Assembly: GCA_002946415.1 (NCBI GenBank) | Contig: NJPS01000076.1 | Span: 1,488,001 to 1,552,000 of the forward strand | DNA: 64,000 bases | Direction of reading: 5' to 3' | Source of the DNA: Rutstroemia sp. NJR-2017a BVV2 | Lineage: Eukaryota > Ascomycota > Leotiomycetes > Helotiales > Rutstroemiaceae | Part shown: piece by piece, positions 1 to 10,848 of the stretch | Position numbering within the stretch: position 1 is the stretch's first letter | Layout of the letters: the number at the start of each line of letters is the position of its first letter | The notes under the pieces: generated by a model | The model's database searches: none | Told to the model about the DNA's origin: nothing | What the model saw: only the letters and a program-made list of their open reading frames with translations | Program-made: the position numbers and the translations under genes

Positions 1-805
1 CAAGGCTTGCTTGGAGCGAGATGTGAGTACTCGTGTTGCGCCAAAGATAGACTCACTGACGATCACAGGCATACCCATCACCGCTTAATTATTACGACTT
101 CCCCAAATCAGTGTGCACATCCGTTAACGAAGTTATTTGCCACGGTATTCCGGATAAGCGGGTCCTAGTTGATGGAGACATTCTGAACATCGATATCTCT
201 CTTTATCATGGAGGCTTCCACAGTGATCTTAACGAGACATACTACATTGGTGACAAAGCAAAGGCCGATCCAGATTCGGTACGAGTAGTCGAGGCAGCTC
301 GAGAGTGCTTGGATGAGGCGATCAAGATTGTCAAGCCAGGAGTGCTCTTCAGAGAGTTTGGAAACGTTATAGAAAAGCGCGCGAAAGAGACAAACTGCAG
401 CGTCATCAAGACATACTGCGGTCATGGTGTTGGTAGCCTGTTCCATTGCGCGCCGAATATTCCTCATTATGCAAAGAACAAGGCTGTCGGCCAAGCAAAA
501 CCAGGAATGTGCTTCACAATAGAGCCCATGATTGCACTAGGGACTCATAGAGACAAGACCTGGCCTGACAACTGGACCAGTGTTACGCAAGATGGAAAGA
601 GGACAGCCCAATTTGGTAGGCGACCTAGCAAGCTATTCTTTTGCTACGACTCGAGCTAACATCATTCTCAGAACACACACTGCTTGTCACAGAAGATGGC
701 GTAGAAATATTAACGGCAAGATTACCGAACTCTCCTGGTGGACCGGTACCAATGCCAACGGTCCCAGACACAAATGGCGAGAAGAAAGAGGGGGTGGCTG
801 CATGA
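1..805 (+). CDS. Methionine aminopeptidase type 1 (3' part, partial)
   Basis: Cytosolic metalloprotease that removes the initiator methionine from nascent proteins. Model: exons <1..22, 69..615 and 672..805, with introns of 46 and 56 bp; the 5' part lies left of the window. The first exon reads KACLERD and joins in frame to [20 protein letters not shown], the usual MetAP1 core. The five metal ligands of the M24A family are visible: Asp in LNIDIS, Asp in HSDLNET, His in [10 protein letters not shown], Glu in FTIEPM and Glu in TAQFEHT. The codon of the last Glu is split by the second intron (G at 615, AA from 672). The C terminus is a short tail ending in GEKKEGVAA. Family assignment is secure; only the missing N-terminal zinc-finger region cannot be judged. 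Confidence 0.93.
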
Positions 806-1509
806 ATTGTGAATAGCACATCGCGTATCTAGAAAACCAGTCGCCACGATGCCAAAACATCTTGAGTGGACTAATACTTGCACGAATCAGTAACCACGGC
901 ACTTGCACTGCAAGTCAAGAATGATAAATAGAGAAGATGTGAAAAGAGTCCGCCCTAAGTTCTAACATATTGTATCTTTAATTCCAGGAGCCGTACCTAA
1001 ATTCCATAACCCCCCTGATGATGATGCATAACTTGACAAATAAGCGAGTAAGGTCTACGTTGTCCTATCAGCAAAATTCTTGGTTTGCTACAGTAGAGAA
1101 GCGATATCAATCTACCAAGCGTCATTCTGCTTACAATCCTAATCGAATTTCGCCCTACCACTCTCAACAGCTTTGTGATAGCTTCCCAAAGGACACTTTC
1201 TTGAATTTCGACGCCTTAGATCATTCTACGTTTCTTCGGATTCTCTCTCTAAGCAACACGCGATCAGTTTCTCGGCCCTAAAACCCTCCACCGGCACTCC
1301 CCACCTTCGAACCTAACCTCGACGACGAAAAAACCCTTCGAATAATTACCTAGTACAACCACCCGCCCTCAACCGAGCTTCTAAAAGCTACATTGCCCTT
1401 CAACTTACTTTGTCTGCCGTCCTTGTCGCACATTTCGCGACCCGACAGCTAAGACAAATACCACGAGGAGAGACGGATCTTGTGCGAACGCGAAACACAG
1501 TTGTTCAAG
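806..1509. other. Intergenic: MetAP1 3' flank and Erv14 5' flank
   Basis: About 700 bp between two plus-strand genes. Only short open frames without recognisable domains are present. The last 300 bp is rich in C and CT runs, as often seen in 5' leaders of fungal genes. No RNA gene or repeat recognised. Confidence 0.6.
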
Positions 1510-2206
1510 ATGATGTCCGGCGAAGCTTGGTTGTACCTTCTGGCGGTACTCATAAATGCCGTCAATCTTTTCCTACAGGTCTTCTTCACGATCATGTATA
1601 GCGATCTGGAATGGTGTGTTTGTTCCTGTGTCTCAGTCTGCAAGATGAAGGAGATGTCTTCCATTCTCTCCAGCATAGCACTCCAGCTTAATCCTTCATT
1701 GGAGATATCCTATCTTGTAATGCAATGAAGCTAATCTGGAATATGAAATAGTGATTACATTAACCCAATCGATCTTTGCAACCGTCTGAACACGTATATT
1801 ATTCCAGAAGCGGCGGTCCATGGATTCTTGACCTTCTTATTCCTTATCAATGGATACTGGATCGCGCTCATTCTCAATCTACCACTATTGGCCTTCAACG
1901 TCAAGAAGTATGTCTGAACTCTAGCTGTCCCTCTGGTGGATGTTGGTGGACGAAGCAAAATGGCTAACTCATGCCTAGGATTGTTGACAACACACATTTG
2001 TTGGACGCCACAGAGATTTTCAGAAAGCTAAATGTCCACAAGAAGGTGAGCTTTGCTCAAACTCCCAGTAGTGTTTACATTGTCCAGTTGTGCTAATGAC
2101 TATCTGCCTGTAGGAATCCTTCATCAAGCTCGGTTTCCACCTCGTCATGTTCTTCTTCTATCTGTACTCTATGATTGTCGCCCTCATCCGAGACGAAACG
2201 CAGTGA
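1510..2206 (+). CDS. erv14: Erv14/cornichon family ER cargo receptor
   Basis: Membrane cargo receptor that loads transmembrane secretory proteins into COPII vesicles at the ER. Model: exons 1510..1613, 1752..1907, 1979..2045 and 2114..2206, giving 139 residues against about 138 in yeast Erv14. Exon 1 ends in LE plus TG, which joins T of exon 2 to make the conserved Cys in [15 protein letters not shown]. Later exons give [32 protein letters not shown] and [19 protein letters not shown]. Hydrophobic segments fall near residues 5-28, 56-75 and 113-132, as in cornichons. Two ATGs are adjacent (1510 and 1513); homologues usually begin MSGEAW, matching the second, but scanning would meet the first. 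All four exons are needed to reach family length. Confidence 0.95.
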
Positions 2207-4326
2207 CTTTCGAACAACATCGGCGACCGGTATAACGTGGGATAACAGGTATAGCTGCGAATTCTTTATTCAACGACGGACGCACATGCGGTGCTGTGGG
2301 TCTGCCGAAGAGGTGGGCAAGGCAAGGGAGGGATACGACAATTGGGTGGCAGGTTTCTAATGTGCCATGATCTCTACGACTAAATAAAACATGAATGGTA
2401 TGGCTGGGCAAAGCGGGCGGTGATGATTGGTTAGAGCTAAAGGTTTAATGGTAGTGCGCTTCCATAGGGTGCTGTATTGGGGGGCATCTGGGCGGATTCC
2501 ATGATGTTCGACTTCGCAGAAGTTTTTTGTGGATAGATATCAGACATACTGGAGACAGTGTGTATTTCTGATAAAAATCTCGTTGTCGTTTCCTGTGCAT
2601 GTGGTTTTTCTTGACTGTGTTATGTCGTCTTTCTTATATGCATGTATGCATCCTCATATCACTTACCTTTGCGTCCCAGGTAACACAACACCCCTCATTA
2701 AGAAAAGCTCGAGCCTCATGACGCTAGGTCTCTATGATACTCAACAAGACCGCAGGTAAGTCTGTCCCACGAAACAGGCGAACTCAGATAGCGCAGCGTC
2801 ATAATCATGATAATTGCGATATCACTATTGCTCCTTTCCGACAGGCGCCGTCGGGCGCTTGCTCCTACACTTCAAGCGGCGCAGTTACTTAGCCACGCGA
2901 TGCCCCGTCAGCCACAACTGGTAGCCACACAACTTGAAGTCCGCTTCGGCTTGTCTTCGCTGTTCTCAAGATACCATCTTCTTCCTTTCACTGGATTTCT
3001 TGTTATTCTCTCATATCTTAAATCTCTAATGTTGTGCTTTCCTTGTAATCTACATTCTTTCCATCTGCGTTTGCTCAATCAGGTGCAATTGTGCGAGATG
3101 GACAATTTGATCAGCCGCCAAGTCCTTCTACTTTTCCTGGGAATACATATCGCAGGTACGAGATGTATAGTGGATGCAAGCGCAACTGTCACTTCTCAAG
3201 TGGTGCTTCTTGGTTTCCACAGGATTCCTTGGTGGTAGACATGTTGCAGTTGTATACCCTCAAATCATTTGGTTCATGGAGACTGTAGTGGCGACATCTG
3301 GCTATACTACACTCAGGCTTCTCCATAAATCTCTATCAGAATGTAATCCGTAGTTTCACTTTTATGGACAACTCGGAATCCTCGAGCATAAGGTGTGCTT
3401 TTACTTGATCAAGTTGATCAGAGTCACAGAAAGGCTACGGATCATCGTAAGGTGCCGGTGGCAAAAAAGATTGATCTTCGACAGCAAACCAATGAAATAT
3501 GTTGACGCCATCATCAACAATTTTAAAGGCAATATGATGTTTGCAATAAACGGTTCAAGTGGGCTACTAGCATTGCTTTGGTGTTTGGCTACGGTCTTGC
3601 ATGGTGTTTGACTACGGTCGTGTATGGTGTTTGGAAGCTATGGAATTCCAAAATGACACTCAAACTTCTGTTGTTACTGTGCTTTGCTACTTCAGGTAAT
3701 GCTTCAGAACATCTGAGGGATTTCCTCTTGCTCAATAATACATACAATAATTGTAATCCACAGTCGACAATCCTCCATTTCTCAAGCCACCATGCCAGCT
3801 TCGCCATTTCCAGTTGTTGCACATTGATCTAATGTCGGCGGGGGATTTTTGAGTACGGCTGCCTTCTTGTATATAGCTCCCTTAACTAACACAAGTTAAA
3901 CCTATAAGAAATACATACTATATGATGACTTCCTCGAGCATACAATAATGAAGAATTGAGGGAGTGGAAACCCTGCTCTACTGCGGATCATGATCACGTG
4001 AATAAAGACTACTTTCGCAACTGTTGGTAACACCGTTTAGTTTACATTCTAATTTCAACGTCAGACACAACCAAGCAGATTTTCGTGAGCTTGAAAGTCT
4101 ATAATAATGGGACTTCTTTACCCTGGGCAATAGGTAACATTACACCTAGAAGATAAAGTCTCTAATAGATGCACGTGATTGATAGCCTTGCACTAAAATT
4201 ATTTCACGCCTTGCGGCTGTCAACCTCAACCTTGTGATACGACAGGACTGAACAACAAAACGAATTGCGCCTGTCAACATATCTCATTCTCCATTACAAT
4301 ATTACCCTTCTTGATCTGTTTCAGAG
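2207..4326. other. Gene-poor stretch between Erv14 and Prp17
   Basis: 2.1 kb without a gene I can support. Open frames at 2529-2759, 2807-3238 and 3393-3832 have no recognisable domain or convincing splice partners. Around 3051-3230 there is an intron-like segment (gtaatc to ctcaatcag) followed by an open frame with several Cys, which might be a remnant. A 23-bp tandem repeat lies at 3579-3634. The last 200 bp is the Prp17 promoter and leader. Confidence 0.5.
3579..3634. repeat. 23-bp tandem repeat, about 2.4 copies
   Basis: The unit TGGTGTTTGGCTACGGTCTT followed by GCA at 3579 is repeated at 3602 with three changes, and the first ten bases occur again at 3625. It lies in a gene-poor region and is not part of a recognised gene. 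Confidence 0.75.
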
Positions 4327-5907
4327 ATGGCGGACTTCGGCGACTATCCGCCAAACATGGCGCCACAAAACGCCTTGATTGCTCGACAGGCCGCTGGACC
4401 AGAACATGCTGTCGTCCAATATAGTGCAGACAATCTTGCGCGCGCGACACAAGGACCTGCCAATCCTTTCAAAGATGAAAAAGCTTCGTTGAAACGTAAG
4501 AATGTACTTACTGGATATGCTGAAGAAACATACCTCAGTGAGCATACCTTTCGAGATCAACATCGAGCAGTACAACGAAGGGGAGTACATCTGTCAGGCG
4601 CGCAAGCCAAGGAAGAATCTGCGAGGATACGGGCAAAGAGACATAAGAAGGGCGATTCGAGTATAGCTGAGGGTGATGGCGCATATATGGGACCCTGGGC
4701 CAAATACAAAAGAGAGGAATACGAGGAGGTGGATGAGAATGAGCCATTGCGTAGCGACGAGGAGTATGAGGAAGTGGAAGAGGAAGAGGAAGAAGAGGTA
4801 ATTGAGAGTGGAGCTGTTATATCTGCGCCGCCGCAAGCATTGGCGAAACGGCAGGAGGCCGATGAAATGGGCGACGAGACGACGACGTTTGAAGGGACCG
4901 AACAGTATGATTACCAAGGGCGGACGTACATGCATGTTCCATTGGACCTCGATATTGATCTTAAGAAAGAAGTTGGAAGTATCAAAAACTTCGTCCCGAA
5001 GAAGATGGTACATACGTGGAAAGGGCATACCAAACCTGTTGTTGGAATACGGTTCTTCCCAGGGTCGGGTCATTTACTACTTTCTGGAAGCGCAGACACA
5101 ACTGTCAAGATCTGGGATGTGCATCATTCGAGGGAACTTCTGCGAACTTATTCGGGCCACAAGAAAGCTTTATCAGACATAACTTTCAATCCATCCGGAA
5201 CGCAATTTATCTCTGCTTCTTACGACCGTATGATGAAGTTATGGGACACAGAAACTGGTCAATGTATAAACCGCTTCACGACAGGCAAATCTCCCCATGT
5301 CGTACGATTTAATCCGAATCCCGAATTTTCCAACGAGTTCCTAGCAGGAATGTCCGACAAAAAAATCATTCAATTTGATATCCGAACAAGAGAAATAGTC
5401 CAAGAATACGATCACCATCTTGCAGCTGTCAATACCATTACCTTCGTTGATGAAAACCGTCGTTTCATGACTACATCTGACGACAAATCCTTACGAGCAT
5501 GGGAATACAATATTCCCGTACCCATCAAGTATATCGCAGAGCCTCACATGTACCCCATGACACGCGCTTCCCTGCATCCCTCCCAAAAATGGGTCGCATA
5601 TCAATCCTCCGACAACAATATCTTCGTCTACGGGGCCACAGATAAGTTCCGTCAGAACAGGAAGAAAGTATTTAAGGGTCACAACAATGCAGGCTACGCC
5701 ATCGATGTGGCATGTAGTCCGGACGGGCAATTCATCGCCTCGGGTGACAGTGGTGGATATGTATGTTTCTGGGACTGGAAGCAGTGCAAGATGTATCATA
5801 AATTTCAAGCGAGTAAGGAGGCGGTTACTTGCGTGGAGTGGAATCCTCAGGAGAGCTCGAAGGTTGCGACGGCTGGGTTGGATGGCGCTATTAGGTATTG
5901 GGATTAA
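4327..5907 (+). CDS. prp17: Pre-mRNA splicing factor Prp17/Cdc40 (WD40)
   Basis: Spliceosomal WD40 protein acting in the second catalytic step and linked to cell-cycle progression in yeast. Single exon, 526 residues. The N-terminal half carries the family signatures NPFKDEKASLKRKNVLTGYA and YMGPWAKYK, then an acidic Glu-rich stretch near residues 150-160 and the FEGTEQYDYQGRTYMHVP segment. Seven WD-type repeats run from about residue 228 to the end, starting with HTWKGHTKPVVGIRFFP and ending in GLDGAIRYWD, with typical SGSADTTVKIWD-like blade endings. The start at 4327 is the only ATG giving the conserved N terminus. Length and order match fungal Cdc40. Intronless, unlike most neighbours. Confidence 0.96.
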   Translation: MADFGDYPPNMAPQNALIARQAAGPEHAVVQYSADNLARATQGPANPFKDEKASLKRKNVLTGYAEETYLSEHTFRDQHRAVQRRGVHLSGAQAKEESARIRAKRHKKGDSSIAEGDGAYMGPWAKYKREEYEEVDENEPLRSDEEYEEVEEEEEEEVIESGAVISAPPQALAKRQEADEMGDETTTFEGTEQYDYQGRTYMHVPLDLDIDLKKEVGSIKNFVPKKMVHTWKGHTKPVVGIRFFPGSGHLLLSGSADTTVKIWDVHHSRELLRTYSGHKKALSDITFNPSGTQFISASYDRMMKLWDTETGQCINRFTTGKSPHVVRFNPNPEFSNEFLAGMSDKKIIQFDIRTREIVQEYDHHLAAVNTITFVDENRRFMTTSDDKSLRAWEYNIPVPIKYIAEPHMYPMTRASLHPSQKWVAYQSSDNNIFVYGATDKFRQNRKKVFKGHNNAGYAIDVACSPDGQFIASGDSGGYVCFWDWKQCKMYHKFQASKEAVTCVEWNPQESSKVATAGLDGAIRYWD

Positions 5908-6583
5908 AAGTGCATATATAGGGTTACAGGAAAGCGTATGATTTGCTTTGGTGTATGATAGGGATGCATAGTTGTGATATCCATGGATGAATGGATCGAT
6001 GGATGACTTGGATGGAATTATCTAAATTGTAATGGTGTTAGATGATGTTGAACTTAACTTCTACGAGTAGTCGTCTAATGTGAAGCCAGCCAAGGTGGAA
6101 CTAAGATTGCACTCACGGTTCGCCCACGAAGAAAGCATAAATCATTTGGAAGATCATGACCATATTATACTGTCGTCCGCCGTCTTTGGCGAGCTCATTC
6201 CCCAGACGTGTTCATGTCACCGGTAAGTCCAAGCTCATCCAATCTGCATTCTGTGGATCCAGGGGAAACTGAGCAGCCAATAAGGTCTGCTTAATTCGCC
6301 TATGAACACGACTGTTCCCTGCACGTCCCATATGACTGTCAGCAACCGCGACGAGTGCGTCTCTCGCTCTTGATTGCAAGCTCTCGGTTGCTTGCTTCTT
6401 CTCGGGGACATTGTTAAACAGTGAAACCATGAAGTATTGAGCGCGTAGTGGATATTGAACCGGTGACAGCTCCTCAGATAAAGTGGTTGCACGACACACG
6501 ATACTACCATTCATACAGTACTGCATCTTTCATTGCCATCATTCCCCCCCCCCGAGCTTGTTCAATTGCTCTATCAATTCATC
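5908..6583. other. Intergenic: Prp17 3' flank and P450 leader
   Basis: The first 100 bp after the stop is T/G rich with repeated ATGGAT-type words near 5983-6015, probably 3' UTR. No gene recognised on either strand. A run of ten C residues lies at 6544-6553, about 30 bp before the P450 start. Confidence 0.6.
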
Positions 6584-8483
6584 ATGGCGAACATAACAAC
6601 TCAAACGCCAATGGCTGGCCCCTCCGACGAAGGATGGCTCAGCACCAACCTCTATAGCTCTATCACAGCTGTCGCAGCCATATCTTTTATCGCCTGGATT
6701 GTGCGAATTGTTCGATATCGGCAAGCCTACAAAGACATCGTATGGTAAAAATTCACATCGCAAGTTGATAGAAAGTTAACGAGAAGCAGGCCCCTTCTAT
6801 ACCATCACCACCATTCAATGTCCTTCTTGGAACCGTAGGTGCTATGGGCAAAATGTATGCCACAGCACCCGTAACGGCGCATCCTCATGGAATCATGACC
6901 ATGATGTACAGAAATTACAACTTAAAGGACTTCTTTTTCTTGGACAATTGGCCATTATTTGATTACAGGCAGATTATCATTGCTGATCCGGTATGTCGGT
7001 TGTATGGGTAGTGGATTTAACTCACTCGCATGGGCCCGGCACTTTCATGTTTGATTCTAGGACATTATGGCTGATAAGTGATTAGGCCTTAGCTGCTCAG
7101 TGCACGCAGTCCCATTCATTACCTAAATCAGCTTCAGTAGAGTACTATGTTGGTCATATCACTGGAAAGAGAAGCATCCTGTTCACGGAAGGCGAAGAAT
7201 GGAAGAAGAACAGGGCACTGTTCAATCCTGGTTTCTCACTCGCTCATCTAATGACTCTTGTTCCCGCAATCGTAGATGAGGCCGTCATTCTTCGCGACGT
7301 TCTGGGAAAGATAGCTGACTCGGGAGAAGTGCACCCGATTGAGGAAGCTGCTGCTCTTGCGACAATTGACATCATGGGCCATGTTGTCTTGGATATTAGT
7401 CTGAAGTCGCAAACAACAAAGAATGAACTAGTGGAGTCTTTCCGGGAGTCAATCTCATGGACGCCGAAGATAGTGGCCACAAATCCACTCGTCAATCTCA
7501 ATCCACTGCGCCCAATCATGCAGCGATACTATACACGGAAAATGAATGACTATTTGGAAAAAGTCTTGGAGACTCGGTTTGCCAGGAAAGGAGCTCAAGT
7601 TACAAAGCACAAAAGGAAACCGGTCATTGATCTTGCTCTCGATGAGTATATCCAACAACAGGCAGAAGACAATGTCGACATTAGCGCTCGCGGACTGGAT
7701 AAGACCTTCAAAGAAGTCGCAATCGATCAGATGAAGACCTTCATCTTTGCTGGCCATGATACCTCTTCAAGTACGATCGCATATGCCTACCATTTACTCA
7801 ACAAACACCCGGAATCTCTAGCTAAAGCACGAGATGAACTTGATACAGTATTCGGGAAAGACGTCTCCAAGACTGCAGATATGATTAAAGAGAACCCGAA
7901 TATTGTGAATCAATTACCATATGTTCTTAGCTGTATTAAGGAAACGCTGCGAATGTTCCCACCCGCCGATACTGCACGGCAAGGCGACGATCTTATCCTT
8001 AACTATAATGGCAAACAATATCCGACGAAGGGATTCATGGTTATGGTATCTACTCATACCATACATCGACGTGAAGACCTGTTTCCTAGACCAGATGAAT
8101 TTATTCCAGAACGATTTATGCCCGCCCCTCATAACTTCCAAGAGATTCCGAAGGATGCCTGGCGACCATTTGAGAAGGGACCTCGAGCATGTATCGGTCA
8201 AGAACTTGCACTTCTCGAAATGAAGATTATCCTGGCGTTGACCTTGAGAGAACTGGATATTCAAGCCGACTATGAGACCTGGGATCGACAGCTTGGCAGA
8301 GCAAAACCTGGCGATATTCTGGATGGGAGACGTGGAATGTTCGGTGAGTGATTTTAAAACGAGAAGTTCTAGGTAATGCATACTGACAAATGGGTAGGAG
8401 AACGTGCCTTTCAAGAGTTGATCGCAAGTGCTAAGCCCCACGATGGACTGCCAGCACGAGTTACAAGACGAACGCATAATTAA
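6584..8483 (+). CDS. Cytochrome P450 monooxygenase, microsomal
   Basis: Heme-thiolate monooxygenase, substrate unknown. Model: exons 6584..6739, 6790..6990, 7086..8343 and 8398..8483, giving 566 residues; introns of 50, 95 and 54 bp. An N-terminal membrane anchor lies near residues 22-42, followed by a basic stretch (RIVRYRQAYK). The I-helix motif AGHDTSSST is near 340, the ExxR motif is KETLR, then FIPERF, and the heme-binding loop FEKGPRACIGQELAL has its cysteine ligand near 488. The first intron must use the GT at 6740: the downstream GT at 6745 gives an early stop. All P450 landmarks are intact, so the enzyme should be functional. No backbone biosynthetic gene is adjacent, so a role in a metabolite cluster is not supported by context. 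Confidence 0.92.
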
Positions 8484-9680
8484 TGCGATCATGTTGTCGC
8501 AATCGCCGAGATCTAATGATCGCATCTTGCATGAACCATTCTGGTTTTCAAGGATGATTTCGGACGAGAAAGACTGCTAAAGAAGGGATGAATTTTTCAT
8601 AGAGTTCATCCTGAACAACAGACAAGATCTTGCTTGTTCATCACTATTTTCAGATGATGATATGATTGGAGGAATTAATTTAATAACTACCGGTTTAAGA
8701 ATATGTATGACTAGGACTTCACGAGGTCCCTTTCACCCTCCATATTCTCCCATGAAGTAATTGGTAATCCTTGTGTATGTCAGCCCCCCTCGCTTATGCC
8801 CCAGCTCAAACCCCCCTTGTCTCAACACCGTCTCAACCCTAAGCTTTCCGATGAGAAGCAGTAAGATAAGCGAGCTCATGATACAGGGTCTGCTTCAGGT
8901 TCCTATTCGTTGCATTTCACTCGATATTAATTAAATGTTAAGCTTACAATCTATTTGGTTGCTTGTTTCCCCAGATTTGGTCGAGTGGTGCGATTGTTTC
9001 GCCTTGTGGGCCAGACTGCGGTCACTCTCATACGCCAAGAACAAGCATCGCGTTAGTTCGCGGTCTTTAAAAGGCGTGAAGCGTTTTGGGCAGGGGGAGA
9101 TGAGACATGGAGGGGATTCATCCGATCTATTATCTGATCCACGGTGCCTTTCTCATCTCATACTACTTCGGATCAATCCGAATTGCAGTTGGGTAGTCTC
9201 GCAACGGTCGCAGAGCCGGGATGATTCAGCGGTAAGAGCTGACATCACTGCAGTGCAGCTCGGTTCTGTCATCTGAAGTCTGGCTCAAACATTGATCTGC
9301 AGTTGCTCGTCTCCCTCTCCTTGCGACAAATTGTTCTTAACCGCGCATAGTATGATCTTCAGCCAGCATTACGAGCCTGGATTTCCGGAGAATCATTTTT
9401 GTTGGCTCGTCGAGTGGTCGTGCTCATCTCCCTTCTGTATAAGTATCAGACGTTTCTCTTCTCTCCAGCATTCTCTTCTCCATCACCATCTTCCATCTGA
9501 TCTTCATTCTCTACTCCACTTCAACTTGACTGTCTTTTCATTCGTTTAGTTCTGCGAACTACCTTACTTGCTTATTACGTTCTATACATTCATTAAAACT
9601 TATACAACCATTATACCAAGGCTGGTCCATTCTTTAACTTTAGTCTTTACTCGATCTTTATCTCAACAACAAACATCATC
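8484..9680. other. Intergenic: promoter region of the secreted protein
   Basis: 1.2 kb. No gene recognised; frames at 8935-9276 and 9292-9549 look like chance. The last 250 bp is CT-rich with a TATA-like word at about 9438-9443, consistent with a strong fungal promoter for the downstream secreted protein. Confidence 0.55.
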
Positions 9681-10848
9681 ATGCTTTCTCAAACTGTTTT
9701 AGTTTCCCTCTTGGTGGCTTTGGCTGAAGCTCGGTATGCAGTTTCCCATTCCCATCTCATGCAATCAATTGTGCTAATTTCGCAACAGCTTCGGTCAAGA
9801 ACAAGTCCCAATCGCCGCGATTTCCGCTCTCAGCAGCTTCGGGCAATCCGGCCAAGCCGCCACCCTCGCAGGCGGCTCCATCCAATTCCTCCTCGCAGCA
9901 GCCAACCCCTGCGGAAAACTCACCCAAGCCGACAACATCGTCAAGGAGCTCGGAACCGACCCTCAAGTCATCGCCGCAGCACGCGGTCTCGTCGCCGCTG
10001 AGCAAAACTTCAACCCCTTCGTCGTCAGCGTCCCAAACATCTGTTCCGACCCTACTCTCCCCGCCACAGCCGAACTCCGCGGCGTGGTCCCCTTGATCGA
10101 TCCCGCTGTTACAGGAAGTGATGCCGAGAACGCAAATAGCGCTAAGAGTACCACTACCCCGTTCAATGCGGATGGGTTGAGTGTCGCCGATGTTATGGTT
10201 GCTCAGGGCTTCAGCAACTTCACCACTACCGATGCGGCGGGCACCAAGGGAACTCCTAGCGGAGCCGGCGCTGCTGCTGGAGGGGCTGCTGCTGGAGGAG
10301 CTTCGGCTTCGAATAGCTCGGCTGTAGTTTCAGCTCCGGCTGCAGGAAATGCCGCCGCCGCAGCTTCTTGCGGAGGAACCACCTTCGTCACCGTCACCAT
10401 GGCCGCTACATCCAGCGCCGCCGTCGCAGCAGCGACCTCCACCGCCGCCGCCACCGCCGCCGCCGCCTCATCCAGCTCCAGCGCCTCCGCCGGCAGCGCC
10501 TCGGGTGTTCAAGCCTCCACCGTCGCCGGCCTCGACTTCGGGCTGTGTGTCCCCACGATGAAATTCGAAGCCGGGCTCAACGGGCGCTCGGCCACGGAAT
10601 CCACCTTCCAGGCCATCGACCCCTTGGTCAACAAAGGCCAGCAAGAAGCGCTCAACCCGGCCATCATCATGAACCGCATCTGCGACCAGCTGACGAACGT
10701 CTGCCAGGCGAACGCGGCGGCCAAGACGTCGGTGGCGCCGAACAAGGATGTGAGCACGGCGGATAACTGGAATACCGTGTTGGGCTTTGCCGGGACGAAC
10801 ACGAACCCCGATAATGCGCCTCAGGCGGGGTTGGTGGGTCATACTTAG
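9681..10848 (+). CDS. Secreted Ala/Ser-rich fungal protein
   Basis: Model: exons 9681..9733 and 9789..10848 (55-bp intron), 370 residues. A signal peptide is clear (MLSQTVLVSLLVALAEA). After it comes a conserved block (FGQEQVPIAAISALSSFGQ, NPCGKLTQADNIV, AARGLVAAEQNFNPFVV) with paired Cys. The middle is a low-complexity Ala/Gly/Ser/Thr region (about residues 185-280) likely to be O-glycosylated, and the C-terminal part (FGLCVPTMKFEAGLNGR to NTNPDNAPQAGL) has further Cys. Similar Pezizomycotina proteins are known but carry misleading automatic names; the function is unknown. Extracellular or cell-wall location is inferred. No C-terminal GPI hydrophobic tail is seen. GC content rises sharply here, driven by GCC/GCT repeats. 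Confidence 0.85.

Noticed and set aside
2807..3238. Plus-strand frame of 143 codons
   Set aside because: Hydrophobic start but no coherent domain; frame crosses an intron-like segment.
10203..10766. Long frames on both strands across the secreted-protein gene
   Set aside because: Shadows caused by GCC/GCT-type repeats in the true frame.
6584..10848. P450 and secreted protein as part of a metabolite cluster
   Set aside because: No synthase, regulator or other tailoring gene is adjacent; proximity alone is not enough.
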